The notes: generated by a model from the letters alone, not told the origin. A stretch of 64,000 nucleotides of DNA from Qipengyuania marisflavi (GCF_005884405.1 NZ_VCAO01000003.1:408121-472120); one strand, 5' to 3'; counted from the first letter of the stretch, positions 21,184 through 30,067 are shown. Made by a program: numbers and translations.

Positions 21184-21639
21184 ATGAAACGGGTACGCAT
21201 TTATCAGATCGCGGCCACCATTGCCGGTGCCGCTGCACTTTCGGCCTGTGCCACATTGGAGGAATCCATCGCAGAAGCCACATCCGACACCTATCGCGCA
21301 ACGCTGACCGGCGCGCAGGAAGTGGGCGGCGGTGATCCCGATGGCGCGGGCATGGCGGAAATCACTGTATCGGACGAAGCCAACCAGGTTTGCTGGGATC
21401 TCAACGATATCCGCAATATAGGGCCGATTACTGCTGCGCATATCCATTTGGGCGCACGCGGCGTCGATGGCCCGCCAGTCTATACGCTCAAGCCGTCGAA
21501 CGAGGGCGGTTACAAGGGTTGCGCCAATGCGATGGAATGGCAACAGAACCGCATCGAGGGCAATCCCGAAGCGTTCTATGTCAATGTCCACACTGCGGCA
21601 TTTCCCAATGGCGCCATTCGCGGCCAGCTGAGCCGCTGA
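21184..21639 (+). CDS. CHRD-domain lipoprotein
   Basis: Protein of 151 residues starting after GAGGAGAGCTGTC. Residues 1-21 form a lipoprotein signal with lipobox LSAC, so it is anchored to a membrane on the periplasmic side. The mature part is a single CHRD domain: YRATLTGAQEVGGGDPDGAG, then ITAAHIHLGARGVDGP, then FYVNVHTAAFPNGAIRGQL. CHRD domains occur in chordin and in many bacterial exported proteins; no biochemical role is established. Confidence 0.88.
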   Translation: MKRVRIYQIAATIAGAAALSACATLEESIAEATSDTYRATLTGAQEVGGGDPDGAGMAEITVSDEANQVCWDLNDIRNIGPITAAHIHLGARGVDGPPVYTLKPSNEGGYKGCANAMEWQQNRIEGNPEAFYVNVHTAAFPNGAIRGQLSR

Positions 21640-21656
21640 TCGCCTGACCACGCGCC

Positions 21657-21687
21657 GCGCCTCCGGTCCAATGCGTCCGGGGGCGCG
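21657..21687. terminator. terminator-like hairpin between convergent genes
   Basis: GCGCCTCCGG (21657-21666) pairs with CCGGGGGCGC (21677-21686), one pair being U-G, around a 10-base loop. It lies between the ends of two convergent genes and may terminate both; no T-run follows, so it is only terminator-like. Confidence 0.4.
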
Positions 21688-21698
21688 TGCACGGCGTC

Positions 21699-22250
21699 TT
21701 ACCAGCTGAAGCCGCTGTCGATGGCGGCCTGTTCTTCCGTAGTGGTCTCGCGCCCCAGCACATTATTGCGGTGCGGGAAGCGGCCAAAGCGCGCGATCAT
21801 TTCGCGGTGTGACTGGGCAAAGGGCAAAGCTCCGGGCGCATGTTGTTCGAACAGCGCGACGCTCAGATCCTGATCGGCCAACTGTTCGCTATGCATCAGC
21901 GGCATCAGCACAAATTGCCGCTCGCGCTCGGCAAATGTCGCCAGCCAGCCACGCTCTATCACCCCATCCGTAATCGCGCGCGCCAGCGGGTCACTGGCAA
22001 AGGCGAGCGCACTTTTGCGGTGAATGTTGCGGGGCACCTGATCGAACAACAGGATCGCAGCCTGCGCGGTTTTGGGGTCGGTCAGGAAATCAGCGGAGTC
22101 GCCATCGGCCAGCTGCGTCAGATCACCAGCAAACCGCTCGCGCAATATGTCATCGACCCGCGCGCTGCCATTGTACCAGTCGGTGCTGTCCAGCTCCCTG
22201 AACCAGAAATGGACCAGCTCGGCGGCCCAATCGCGATTGTCTGAATTCAC
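21699..22250 (-). CDS. DUF924 family protein
   Basis: Protein of 183 residues if started at the GTG at 22250. The DUF924 blocks are visible: ELVHFWFRELDSTDWYNGSARVD at the N terminus, ILLFDQVPRNIHRKSALAFASDPLARAI in the middle, and VLMPLMHSEQLADQDLSVALF, then FGRFPHRNNVLGRETTTEE near the C terminus. The fold is helical and TPR-like; the function is unknown. A longer frame from 22313 would run into the upstream gene, so the GTG is preferred. Confidence 0.85.
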   Translation of the reverse strand: MNSDNRDWAAELVHFWFRELDSTDWYNGSARVDDILRERFAGDLTQLADGDSADFLTDPKTAQAAILLFDQVPRNIHRKSALAFASDPLARAITDGVIERGWLATFAERERQFVLMPLMHSEQLADQDLSVALFEQHAPGALPFAQSHREMIARFGRFPHRNNVLGRETTTEEQAAIDSGFSW

Positions 22251-22260
22251 AATAGGCGGC

Positions 22261-22665
22261 TTAGCTATCGACTCTGCGATAGGGCACGAAATCACCAAGG
22301 AAAATGACGCCATTCATAAAATGACCGGAGCGGTCGTAGGTGTCCACGATGTCCTGGCGGCACAAGCTCGATCCGAACATCCGCGTGACCATGACGTCGC
22401 TATCATCCAGATGCTCGGCGTTGGCGGGGATATTGACCCACAGCGTGCTGCCATCGCGGTACACGATCGCAGTGCCGTCGATCACCTGCATCCGGCGCAT
22501 CTTGTAACTGCTCAGGCAATTGCGTCCCTCACCGGCCACGCGCCCGTCGAGCAGCTTGGCCAGCTTGGCATCGCCCGACAACCGCTCGCGCGCACCCACG
22601 GACGGGGCGGCCAGCAAACCGGCAGCGGCAAGCGAAAAAAAGGCAGTGGCAGCAAATTTGCGCAT
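22261..22665 (-). CDS. small exported protein of unknown function
   Basis: Protein of 134 residues with an AGGAGA ribosome-binding site before the ATG at 22665. Residues 1-25 (MRKFAATAFFSLAAAGLLAAPSVGA) are a signal peptide. The mature part contains RNCLSSYKMRRMQVIDGTAIVYRDGSTLWVN and a second cysteine in SSLCRQD, which may form a disulphide. Similar small exported proteins occur in sphingomonads, but no function is known to me. Confidence 0.75.
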   Translation of the reverse strand: MRKFAATAFFSLAAAGLLAAPSVGARERLSGDAKLAKLLDGRVAGEGRNCLSSYKMRRMQVIDGTAIVYRDGSTLWVNIPANAEHLDDSDVMVTRMFGSSLCRQDIVDTYDRSGHFMNGVIFLGDFVPYRRVDS

Positions 22666-22724
22666 GGCGAGTCTCCTGATGAAGCGCAGTGTATAGCACA
22701 GTTGGGCTGAACCCACGATGAGTG

Positions 22725-23220
22725 TCAGAACGGACCTGCAAACAGAATTTCCAAGCGCAAACGACTAGCCAGTGAAACAGGATGCATGGCCACAGATTGT
22801 TGGTCTTCAGACGCAAGGCGGCGAGCGTCACACCGAGCACAGCGACCGCCATAAGGAAGCCGGGCTTCAGAAAGATCGCCGACCATGCAGGGCCTAACCC
22901 GCTCCATGCCTGAACCGGATGCCACAGGACGAAAAGAGCGACCGACATGCCGACCAGCGCCTTGTGAGCGCGAATGCCTGTTCTGGGAAACAGCAGCCAG
23001 CGGAACAGGAGTTCTTCGGCCAGAGCGGGGACCAATAACAGCATGAGCGCGGTAGACAGGGCCGATGGGTTGAGTTCGGCTGGCGAAAATGTGCAAGTCC
23101 GGTAAGCCAAGCTATCAGTCCCAGCGCAGCGCCGCCGATGCCCGCCACTGGCAGTGCTGATCGCCACACACGCGGTTTTGGCCAAGCCGGCAAGCGGCGC
23201 AGTGGCCCGTTGACGAGCAT
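22725..23220 (-). pseudogene. CPBP intramembrane metalloprotease, disrupted by two likely single-base deletions
   Basis: The protein starts at 23220 in one frame (MLVNGPLRRLPAWPKPRVWR... to GLIAWLTGLAHF) and continues in another frame with the family core: EELLFR (E-E-x3-R motif), FVLWH (F-x3-H) and ILFHWLVV. One extra T at the four-T run at 23086-23089 would restore the reading as AHFSPAELN. A second single-base loss near 22738-22746 would restore a normal ending KFW-FAGPF before the stop at 22725. CPBP (Rce1-like) proteins cut substrates within the membrane; this copy should be inactive unless the indels are sequencing errors. It lies 9 bases after tldD. Confidence 0.7.
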
Positions 23221-23229
23221 TGCTGCGCC

Positions 23230-24654
23230 CTAACCCGTGCCGCCCACGGTGATGCCGTTGATCAGCAGCGTCGGCTGGCCCACCCCGGCGGGAATGCTTT
23301 GCCCACCCTTGCCGCACATTCCGATGCCTTCATCCAGCGCCATATCGTCGCCAATGCCGATCACACGGGTCAGCACGCTGGGGCCGTCGCCGATCAGTGT
23401 GGCGCCCTTGATCGGGGCGATGATCTTGCCCTTTTCGACCTTGTAAGCCTCGGTGCAGGCGAAGACGAATTTGCCGCTGACGATATCGACCTGTCCGCCG
23501 CCGAAGCTGGTGGCGTAAATGCCGTCATTGACGCGGCTCAGCAGTTCGGCGGGATCGTCGCTGCCGCCGCGCATAAAGGTATTGGTCATGCGCGGCATGG
23601 GCGCGTGTTCATAGCTTTCGCGGCGGCCATTGCCGGTCGGCTCGACCCCCATTAGCCGCGCGTTGAGGCGGTCCTGCATATAGCCTTTGAGGATGCCGTC
23701 TTCGATCAGCACAGTCTCGCGCGTTGGCGTGCCTTCGTCGTCAATGCTGAGCGAGCCGCGGCGGTTGGCGATAGCGCCATCATCGACCACGGTTACGCCG
23801 GGTGCGGCGACCCGTTCGCCGATGCGGCCAGAAAAGGCGCTGGTGCCTTTGCGGTTGAAATCGCCTTCCAGACCATGACCGACCGCCTCGTGCAGCAGCA
23901 CGCCGGGCCAGCCGGGGCCAAGCAGCACAGTGCATTCGCCCGCCGGGGCAGCCACGCTGTCCAGATTGGTGGTGGCTTGCCGGACCGCCTCATCCACCGC
24001 GCGCAGCCAGGCGCCTTCGTCAAACAGACGGTCATAGAGATAGCGCCCGCCAAAGCCGTAACTGCCACTTTCGCGCCGTCCGTTGCTTTCGGCCACGATG
24101 CTGACGTTGAGCCGCACCAGCGGGCGGATGTCGCGCGCGGTGAAGCCATCGGCGCGGACGATTTCGATCACGCTCCAGCTGGCCGCCATGCTGGCGCTGA
24201 CCTGCGCGACGCGCGGATCCTTGGCGCGCGCAACTGCGTCAATCTTCTCCAGCAGCGCGACCTTTTCGGCGAATGGCACCAGGTCCAGCGGGCTGTCTTC
24301 GGTGTAGAGATGGCGGTTGGTGCGTTCGGGCGGCGGGGCCTTGGCGCCGCTTGCCGGGTCGAGCAATTGCAGCGTTTCGCCTGCTCGCGCGATAGCGGGG
24401 GCGCTGATTTCATTGGCATGGGCAAAGCCGGTGGTCTCGCCCGTGACGCCGCGCAGGCCAAATCCCGAATCGCGTGAGTAATTGGCGGTTTTCAGCCGCC
24501 CGTCATCGAAGGAGAACACTTCGGTGGCGCTGAACTGCAGATATAGCTCGCCATCATCGCAGGGGGCGAGGATGCGCGCGGTCAACGCCTGTGCTTCATC
24601 GGGTGAAAAGGTGCTGCCGTAAAGCAGGCCGAAGGGATCACTGAGCTGGGTCAT
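23230..24654 (-). CDS. tldD: TldD metalloprotease
   Basis: Protein of 474 residues, the usual TldD length. The zinc-binding H-E-x3-H motif reads LLHEAVGHGLEGDFNRKGTS, and the characteristic C-terminal half contains DDEGTPTRETVLIEDGILKGYMQDR, TNTFMRGG and GGGQVDIVSGKFVF, followed by GMCGKGGQSIPAGVGQP. TldD pairs with PmbA/TldE to process small modified peptides and antitoxin proteins. No tldE is in the window, so the partner must be elsewhere. Start at 24654 is taken at the MTQLSDPF N terminus. Confidence 0.95.
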   Translation of the reverse strand: MTQLSDPFGLLYGSTFSPDEAQALTARILAPCDDGELYLQFSATEVFSFDDGRLKTANYSRDSGFGLRGVTGETTGFAHANEISAPAIARAGETLQLLDPASGAKAPPPERTNRHLYTEDSPLDLVPFAEKVALLEKIDAVARAKDPRVAQVSASMAASWSVIEIVRADGFTARDIRPLVRLNVSIVAESNGRRESGSYGFGGRYLYDRLFDEGAWLRAVDEAVRQATTNLDSVAAPAGECTVLLGPGWPGVLLHEAVGHGLEGDFNRKGTSAFSGRIGERVAAPGVTVVDDGAIANRRGSLSIDDEGTPTRETVLIEDGILKGYMQDRLNARLMGVEPTGNGRRESYEHAPMPRMTNTFMRGGSDDPAELLSRVNDGIYATSFGGGQVDIVSGKFVFACTEAYKVEKGKIIAPIKGATLIGDGPSVLTRVIGIGDDMALDEGIGMCGKGGQSIPAGVGQPTLLINGITVGGTG

Positions 24655-24710
24655 AAACACCCATGTAGGGTGCCGGGCGCCGGGGTGGAAGCCGCGATTG
24701 CGCCGCGCGG

Positions 24711-24971
24711 TCAGCGGTGTCCCGGATCGCCGCCTTCGGAGATGTCGGGCAGGCTGGCCTGATCCGCACCATCGGCAGGCCCGCCCGCCAGCACAAAGCG
24801 GCGGTCGCAATAGCCGCAATCGACATAGCCATGCTCGTCGATCTGCAGCCACACCTTGGGATGGCCCAGCACCGCCGGGCGATAATTCTTGCCGCTGCGG
24901 ATATCGGTCGCGCCATCGCACCAGACGCGGCGGGTTTCGACAGTGGTGATTTCGGGCGGGGGCAGGCTCAT
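24711..24971 (-). CDS. zinc-finger domain protein (zf-CHCC, NDUFS6-like)
   Basis: Small protein of 86 residues. The CHCC zinc finger is visible: a C in RRVWCDG, HPKVWLQIDE with the ligand histidine, and CGYCDRRFVL with the paired cysteines. Such proteins are bacterial relatives of the complex I subunit NDUFS6 and are widespread in alphaproteobacteria. It sits just before tldD on the same strand. The tail after the finger is acidic and Gly-rich and probably unstructured. Confidence 0.85.
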   Translation of the reverse strand: MSLPPPEITTVETRRVWCDGATDIRSGKNYRPAVLGHPKVWLQIDEHGYVDCGYCDRRFVLAGGPADGADQASLPDISEGGDPGHR

Positions 24972-25112
24972 GGTGGCTCCCGATAAAGAGTTTTGTGTTT
25001 CGCCTCAAGCGCCGGTGTTCGCAATCGCTCACTTGGCTTTCCTGCTGGTCGGACGCCACACGCCAGCATTGCCGCTTGCCCCGTGCGGGCCGCGCGTCCT
25101 AGGGCGGCGGGC

Positions 25113-26051
25113 ATGACCACCACGCCTGCCATCCGCATCGAAAACCTCGTCAAACGCTATGCCGCTCCGGGTGCGGGCGAGGTGGGCAAGCTGGCGCTGA
25201 AAGGCGTAACTTTCGACGTGCCGCAAGGTGGCATCTTCGGCCTGCTGGGCCCCAATGGCGCAGGCAAATCGACGCTGATCAACATTCTGGCCGGGCTGGT
25301 GCGCAAGACCAGCGGCAGCGCGGAAATCTGGGGTTTCGATATCGATGACAACCCCCGCAACGCCAAACGCTCGATTGGGATTGTCCCGCAGGAAATCGTT
25401 TTCGACCCGTTCTTTACGCCGTTTGAGGTGCTGGAGAATCAGGGCGGGTTTTACGGCATCGCCAAAACACTGCGCCGCTCGGAAGAATTGCTGCGCGCGG
25501 TGCATCTGGCGGACAAGCGCAATGCGTATGCGCGCACGCTGTCAGGCGGGATGAAGCGCCGCCTGCTGATTGCCAAGGCCATGGTCCATTCGCCGCCGAT
25601 TCTGGTGCTGGACGAGCCGACGGCGGGCGTCGATGTCGAGCTGCGGCGGTTGCTGTGGGAACTTGTCACCCAGCTCAATCAGGACGGGGTGACGGTGGTG
25701 CTGACCACGCATTACCTCGAGGAAGCCGAGCAATTGTGCGACCGCATCGCCATCATCAATCACGGCGAGTTGATCGCTGACAAGCCGACTCGCGAACTGG
25801 TGGGCATGGCGCGCGAGAAGATCGTGGCGGTTACGGTGGACAAGGATCTGGCCGGCCCGTTCATGGAGCCGAGCTTCATCAAGGCCGAAGTGGTCGAACC
25901 GCGCCGTCTGGAGGTTACCTATGACCGTGATGCCATCAGCGCGGGGCAGGTGCTGGCACTGGTGCAGGGCCACGGCTATGCCATCGAGGACGTCTCCACG
26001 CGCGAAGCGGATCTGGAGGATGTGTTCGTCCAGCTGACCGGCGCGGGATAA
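25113..26051 (+). CDS. ABC transporter ATP-binding protein without adjacent permease
   Basis: ATPase of 312 residues of the ABC-2/DrrA type. Walker A GLLGPNGAGKST near residue 44, signature LSGGMKRRLL near 145, Walker B PPILVLDEPTAGVD near 161, and the H-loop in LTTHYLEEAEQL. The C-terminal extension to VFVQLTGAG is typical of YadG-like export ATPases. No membrane subunit is encoded on either side, so the partner permease is elsewhere or the gene is a solitary remnant. The start at 25113 is preferred over 24993 because the extra residues are not family-like. Confidence 0.87.
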   Translation: MTTTPAIRIENLVKRYAAPGAGEVGKLALKGVTFDVPQGGIFGLLGPNGAGKSTLINILAGLVRKTSGSAEIWGFDIDDNPRNAKRSIGIVPQEIVFDPFFTPFEVLENQGGFYGIAKTLRRSEELLRAVHLADKRNAYARTLSGGMKRRLLIAKAMVHSPPILVLDEPTAGVDVELRRLLWELVTQLNQDGVTVVLTTHYLEEAEQLCDRIAIINHGELIADKPTRELVGMAREKIVAVTVDKDLAGPFMEPSFIKAEVVEPRRLEVTYDRDAISAGQVLALVQGHGYAIEDVSTREADLEDVFVQLTGAG

Positions 26052-26067
26052 TTCGCCCGCTACCGGA

Positions 26068-26253
26068 TTACCGGAAGCGGTGGCTCAGTCCCGCATCGCG
26101 AACCTGCTGCACCACCCAATGGTCTGGATGCTGATGTTCAAGCGCGGCCGAACAATGCCGACACCGGCCAACATCGGTCCCGTGAATATGTTTGATAGCC
26201 TGCTTGTCGATAGTGTGGCGGCCGATAGCGCAGCCGATATAGCCCAATGTCAT
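26068..26253 (-). CDS. probable small zinc-binding protein
   Basis: A 61-residue frame MTLGYIGCAIGRHTIDKQAI..., with C-x-x-C in GRCRHCSAAL and nearby histidines (HQHPDHW), reads like the small C4/CH-type zinc proteins of sphingomonads whose N terminus resembles C-x3-GRH. The ribosome-binding site is weak. It lies convergent to the ABC ATPase, which ends 16 bases away. The remaining bases up to nadB (26254-26380) hold no other supported gene. Confidence 0.5.
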   Translation of the reverse strand: MTLGYIGCAIGRHTIDKQAIKHIHGTDVGRCRHCSAALEHQHPDHWVVQQVRDAGLSHRFR

Positions 26254-26380
26254 GTGTGCGACCCTGCACCCCCGAATCCCCGTCGAATCGGAGGTAACGC
26301 AAACCAGCCATGCCGTGGCCACTTCTGCGGCAAGCCGTTCTGTTCTTGCCGCGCGCCGAAAGCGCCGCCATTGAGCGCGC

Positions 26381-27967
26381 ATGTATGAAGAACTCCACGA
26401 TGTCCTGGTCATCGGTTCTGGCGCTGCTGGACTGACCGCCGCGCTGGCGCTGGCCGAGCACAAGAAGGTGCTGGTGCTGGCCAAGGGTTCGCTTGATGGC
26501 GGATCGACTGCCTGGGCGCAGGGCGGGATTGCCGCCGTGCTGGATGCGGGCGACACGTTCGACAACCATGTGCGTGACACGATGGTGGCGGGCGCAGGGT
26601 TGAACCGGCTGGAAACGGTCGAATACGTTATCGAACGCGCGCCCGAAAGCATTGCCCGGCTGGTCGAGCTGGGCGTACCGTTCAATCAGGACAGCGGCGA
26701 TCTGCACCTGACGCGCGAGGGCGGGCATTCGCACCGCCGCATCGTCCATGTCGATGATGCCACAGGCTGGGCAGTGCAGGAGGCCCTGCTGAAGGCCGCC
26801 ACGGCAAACCCCAACATTACGCTGTTGCCGGGGCAGACCTGCATCGATCTGATCACCGGGCGCAATCAGGAACACTATTCGGGATCGGGCCGCGTATGGG
26901 GCGCCTATGCGCTGGACGAGGCGAGCGGCAAGGTGCTGACCCATGTCGCGCGCGCCACGGTGCTTGCGACCGGCGGCGCGGGCCGCGTCTATCTGTTCTC
27001 CACCTCGCCGCGCGGCGCGACGGGGGACGGGATCGCGATGGCATGGCGCGCCGGGGCGCGGGTTTCCAACATGGAAATGATGCAGTTCCACCCGACCTGC
27101 CTGTACAATCTTGAGGTCAAGAATTTCCTGATCACCGAGGCTGTGCGCGGCGAGGGTGGGCATCTGATCAACCCGGTCACCGGACACCGCTATATGGCCG
27201 ATTACGATGCCGAGCGGATGGAGCTGGCCCCGCGCGATATCGTGGCGCGTGCCAATGATGACCAGATCAAACGCTATGGTCTGGACTATGTCCATCTCGA
27301 CATCAGCCACCAGCCCGCCGATTTCGTAAAGGCGCATTTCCCCACCATCTATGACAAATTGATGGGGCTGGGGATCGATATGACCACGGATCCGATCCCG
27401 GTCGTCCCGGCGCAGCATTATACCTGCGGCGGGGTGCTGATCGGGCTGGATGCCAAGACCGATCTGCCCGGCCTGTGGGCGGCGGGCGAATGCACTGAAA
27501 GCGGGCTGCATGGTTCCAACCGGCTGGCGTCCAATTCGCTGCTGGAATGCTTCGTCTTTGGCGAGGCGGCGGCCAAGGATGTGCTGGCCAGCTGGGATGA
27601 TCTGGAAGATCCGCCCGCGATCCTACCGTGGGATGAAAGCCGCGTCACCGATTCTGATGAAGAGGTGGTGATTAAGCAGAACTGGACCGAAATCCGCCGC
27701 TTCATGTGGAATTACGTCGGCATTGTCCGCACCACCAAACGGCTGGAGCGGGCAGCGCACCGCATTCGGATGCTGCGCGGCGAGGTCGAGGATTATTACG
27801 GCCATTTCCGCGTCACCACCGATCTGATCGAGTTGCGTAATCTGATTGAATCGGCGGATCTGATCGTCACCAGCGCGCTGCGCCGTCACGAAAGCCGGGG
27901 CCTGCATTTCACGCTGGACCACAAGCAGACCGAAGCGGTGGCGCGCGATACCGTGCTGATCCCATAA
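26381..27967 (+). CDS. nadB: L-aspartate oxidase
   Basis: Flavoenzyme of 528 residues that oxidises L-aspartate to iminoaspartate, the first step of NAD synthesis from aspartate. N-terminal FAD-binding motif VLVIGSGAAGLTAAL, then GSTAWAQGGIAAVL. The active-site block HSHRRIVHVDDATG, the block MEMMQFHPTCLYN and the family block HYTCGGVLIG follow, with GLWAAGECTESGLHGSNRLASNSLLE near residue 370. The C-terminal helical domain begins near residue 430. nadA and nadC are not adjacent. The ribosome-binding site is weak. Confidence 0.95.
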   Translation: MYEELHDVLVIGSGAAGLTAALALAEHKKVLVLAKGSLDGGSTAWAQGGIAAVLDAGDTFDNHVRDTMVAGAGLNRLETVEYVIERAPESIARLVELGVPFNQDSGDLHLTREGGHSHRRIVHVDDATGWAVQEALLKAATANPNITLLPGQTCIDLITGRNQEHYSGSGRVWGAYALDEASGKVLTHVARATVLATGGAGRVYLFSTSPRGATGDGIAMAWRAGARVSNMEMMQFHPTCLYNLEVKNFLITEAVRGEGGHLINPVTGHRYMADYDAERMELAPRDIVARANDDQIKRYGLDYVHLDISHQPADFVKAHFPTIYDKLMGLGIDMTTDPIPVVPAQHYTCGGVLIGLDAKTDLPGLWAAGECTESGLHGSNRLASNSLLECFVFGEAAAKDVLASWDDLEDPPAILPWDESRVTDSDEEVVIKQNWTEIRRFMWNYVGIVRTTKRLERAAHRIRMLRGEVEDYYGHFRVTTDLIELRNLIESADLIVTSALRRHESRGLHFTLDHKQTEAVARDTVLIP

Positions 27968-28064
27968 GGGCGCCTGCGTAGAAACCCCTGCCCCCGGGGA
28001 AACCATATCCTTGCCCGGACAGGCCATTGGGAAAGCCCACAAAAGCTGACCTGAAGGGCCGGAT

Positions 28065-28871
28065 ATGCGCGCAGACATTGATAGCACCCCAGACTTGCCC
28101 AGCGCCCATGCGCGCCGGATGATTGCCCTGTCATTGGGGGCTGTGCTGGTTCCGCTTGTCGGCTTTGTGCTGATGGAAGGCGTGCTGCGGCAATGGCACT
28201 GGCCGCTGTTCCTGACCCTGCTCACCGCCACGCTGCTGGGGGCGATTGTGGCGGGCTTCGGCCTGGCCGGGCTTGTCGATCCCGCAGCGCCGGGGACATC
28301 GTGGCTGCGCCTGTTTGCGGGCGGGCCGCGCGGAACTGCTCCCGCGGCCGCTGATGCGCCGCCAGCCCGGGCCAGCAGGGCTGCGGTGATGCATCTGAAA
28401 GCAGCGGTAAATTCCGACCTGCTGACCGGCCTGTACAACCGGCGCGGCTTTTATGACGAGCTGGCACGCCGGAACTCGCGCGGGGGCACACTCGCAGTGC
28501 TCGACGGGGATCGCTTCACCGCCATCAATCATCAGCTGGGCCGCGCGGCGGGCGACCGCGTACTGCGCGCTATCGCCGGGCGGATTGCCGACACCATCCG
28601 CCCCAGCGATCTGGCGGCGCGGTGGGGCGGCGATGAATTCGTGATCCTGTTCGAAGCGGTCGCCCGCGGCGATGCCGAAAAGATCATCCGGCGGATCGAA
28701 GCCTCTCTGCTCCAGCATCCCGTGGCGTTGCTCGACGGGATGGCGGTCAGCGTCAACATCGGGCTGGCCCCCTGTATCGACGCCAGCGATGTGGTGATCG
28801 AGGCAGCGGTCAAGGACGCTGGCGAGGAACTCTATGCGTTAAAGCGTCAGGCGCGTGCCGCCTGCGCCTGA
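28065..28871 (+). CDS. membrane GGDEF diguanylate cyclase with RxxD inhibitory site
   Basis: Protein of 268 residues. Residues about 22-42 and 48-70 are two membrane helices with no sensory domain between them. The GGDEF domain starts at LLTGLYNRRGFYDEL near residue 125. The catalytic motif is WGGDEFVILFE near residue 187, preceded by five residues after RPSD, which fits a product-inhibition I-site. The substrate block reads LDGDRFTAINHQLGRAAGD, with H where ND is usual. It is predicted to make cyclic di-GMP and to be feedback-inhibited. Start at 28065 fits the length of the first helix. Confidence 0.86.
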   Translation: MRADIDSTPDLPSAHARRMIALSLGAVLVPLVGFVLMEGVLRQWHWPLFLTLLTATLLGAIVAGFGLAGLVDPAAPGTSWLRLFAGGPRGTAPAAADAPPARASRAAVMHLKAAVNSDLLTGLYNRRGFYDELARRNSRGGTLAVLDGDRFTAINHQLGRAAGDRVLRAIAGRIADTIRPSDLAARWGGDEFVILFEAVARGDAEKIIRRIEASLLQHPVALLDGMAVSVNIGLAPCIDASDVVIEAAVKDAGEELYALKRQARAACA

Positions 28872-28876
28872 GCGCG

Positions 28877-29119
28877 TCAGCCCCAGCCCATCATCCGGCC
28901 CAGCAGGATCAGCGCCATCGCGCCCACCACACTGGACAGACAGCCCGCACGGTTGATCCCGCCACGTCCGCGATGCACCACCAGCCCGGCCAGCAGCGAT
29001 CCGCCCACGCCCAGCAGGATCGTGTACAGCCAGCTCATCTCCACCGTGCCGGGATAGAACCACCGCGCCAATGCGCCGACCAGCAGTCCGGTGATAATTG
29101 CGCCGAGGATATTCAACAT
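28877..29119 (-). CDS. GlsB/YeaQ/YmgE-family small membrane protein
   Basis: Protein of 80 residues with three hydrophobic segments. The family pattern is clear: ILGAIITGLLVGALARWFYPG at the N terminus, TILLGVGGSLLAGLV in the middle and SSVVGAMALILLGRMM at the end. These transglycosylase-associated proteins are often stress-induced; no enzyme activity is proven. It ends 6 bases from the GGDEF gene, tail to tail. Confidence 0.85.
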   Translation of the reverse strand: MLNILGAIITGLLVGALARWFYPGTVEMSWLYTILLGVGGSLLAGLVVHRGRGGINRAGCLSSVVGAMALILLGRMMGWG

Positions 29120-29182
29120 GGACAAGTCTTCCTGTGTGGGGCCTATACGCCCCGAATAAGATAATATCGGGAGGAGACAAGA

Positions 29183-30067
29183 GTGCCGCGTATCCATGCC
29201 AACGGAATCGAGCTTGAATATGAAGATCACGGGACGCCCGATGCGCCGGTGATCCTGCTGGTGATGGGGCTGGGCGCGCAGCTGACGCTGTGGCCGATCG
29301 AGCTGGTGGAGGCACTGGTGGAGCGCGGCTTTCGCGTCATCCGCTATGACAATCGCGATATCGGGCTGAGCCACAAGTTTGAAGGCGTGCGCGCGCCGGG
29401 CTTTATGCGCACGGCGCTGATGAAGCGGTTCGGCTTCACCCCGCGCACGCCCTATACGCTGACCGATATGGCGGATGACGGTGCCGCGCTGCTGGAAGCG
29501 CTGGATATTCCCGGCGCGCATGTGGTGGGGGCCAGCATGGGCGGCATGATCGCGCAGCTGATCGCTGTGAACCACCCGGAAAAGACCACCAGCCTCACCT
29601 CGATCATGTCGACCACCGGCAATCCCAAACTGCCGATGGCGGACAAGGATGCGATGCGCGCCCTGACCGCGCGGCCGCCATCGATGGAGCATGATGTACT
29701 GGTCGAACACGGCATGGGGGTCGCCCGCGCCATCGGCAGCCCGGACTATCCCACGCCCGAAGCGCGGCTGCGCGAACGCACCGCCGCCAATGTCACCCGC
29801 AGCGTCTATCCGCAGGGGATGCAGCGCCAGCTGGCCGCGATTATCGCCGATGGCGACCGCCGCAAACGGCTGCGCGCAGTCACCGCGCCGACTCTGGTGA
29901 TCCACGGCGAGGCCGATCCGCTGGTCAAATGCGAAGGCGGCCGCGACACCGCCGCCGCCATTCCCGGCGCGCAGCTCAAGATTATTCCCGGCATGGGGCA
30001 TGATTTGCCGCTGGAACTGGTCGAGGAAATCGCCGACGCCATTGTCGGCCACGCCCGCGCGGTGTGA
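29183..30067 (+). CDS. alpha/beta hydrolase
   Basis: Hydrolase of 294 residues with a GTG start preceded by GGGAGGAGACAAGA. The nucleophile elbow is GASMGGMIAQL near residue 114, the oxyanion-hole region ILLVMGLGAQLTLWP near residue 24, and the C-terminal acid and histidine appear in TLVIHGEADPLVKCEGG and IPGMGHDLPLELVEE. The arrangement fits the esterase/epoxide hydrolase-like branch, but the substrate is unknown. It precedes the peptide transporter gene by 26 bases on the same strand. Confidence 0.88.
   Translation: MPRIHANGIELEYEDHGTPDAPVILLVMGLGAQLTLWPIELVEALVERGFRVIRYDNRDIGLSHKFEGVRAPGFMRTALMKRFGFTPRTPYTLTDMADDGAALLEALDIPGAHVVGASMGGMIAQLIAVNHPEKTTSLTSIMSTTGNPKLPMADKDAMRALTARPPSMEHDVLVEHGMGVARAIGSPDYPTPEARLRERTAANVTRSVYPQGMQRQLAAIIADGDRRKRLRAVTAPTLVIHGEADPLVKCEGGRDTAAAIPGAQLKIIPGMGHDLPLELVEEIADAIVGHARAV

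Noticed and set aside
27968..28064. Possible riboswitch before the GGDEF gene (runs such as GGGGAAACC)
   Set aside because: The bases do not fit the known cyclic di-GMP aptamer core when read by eye.
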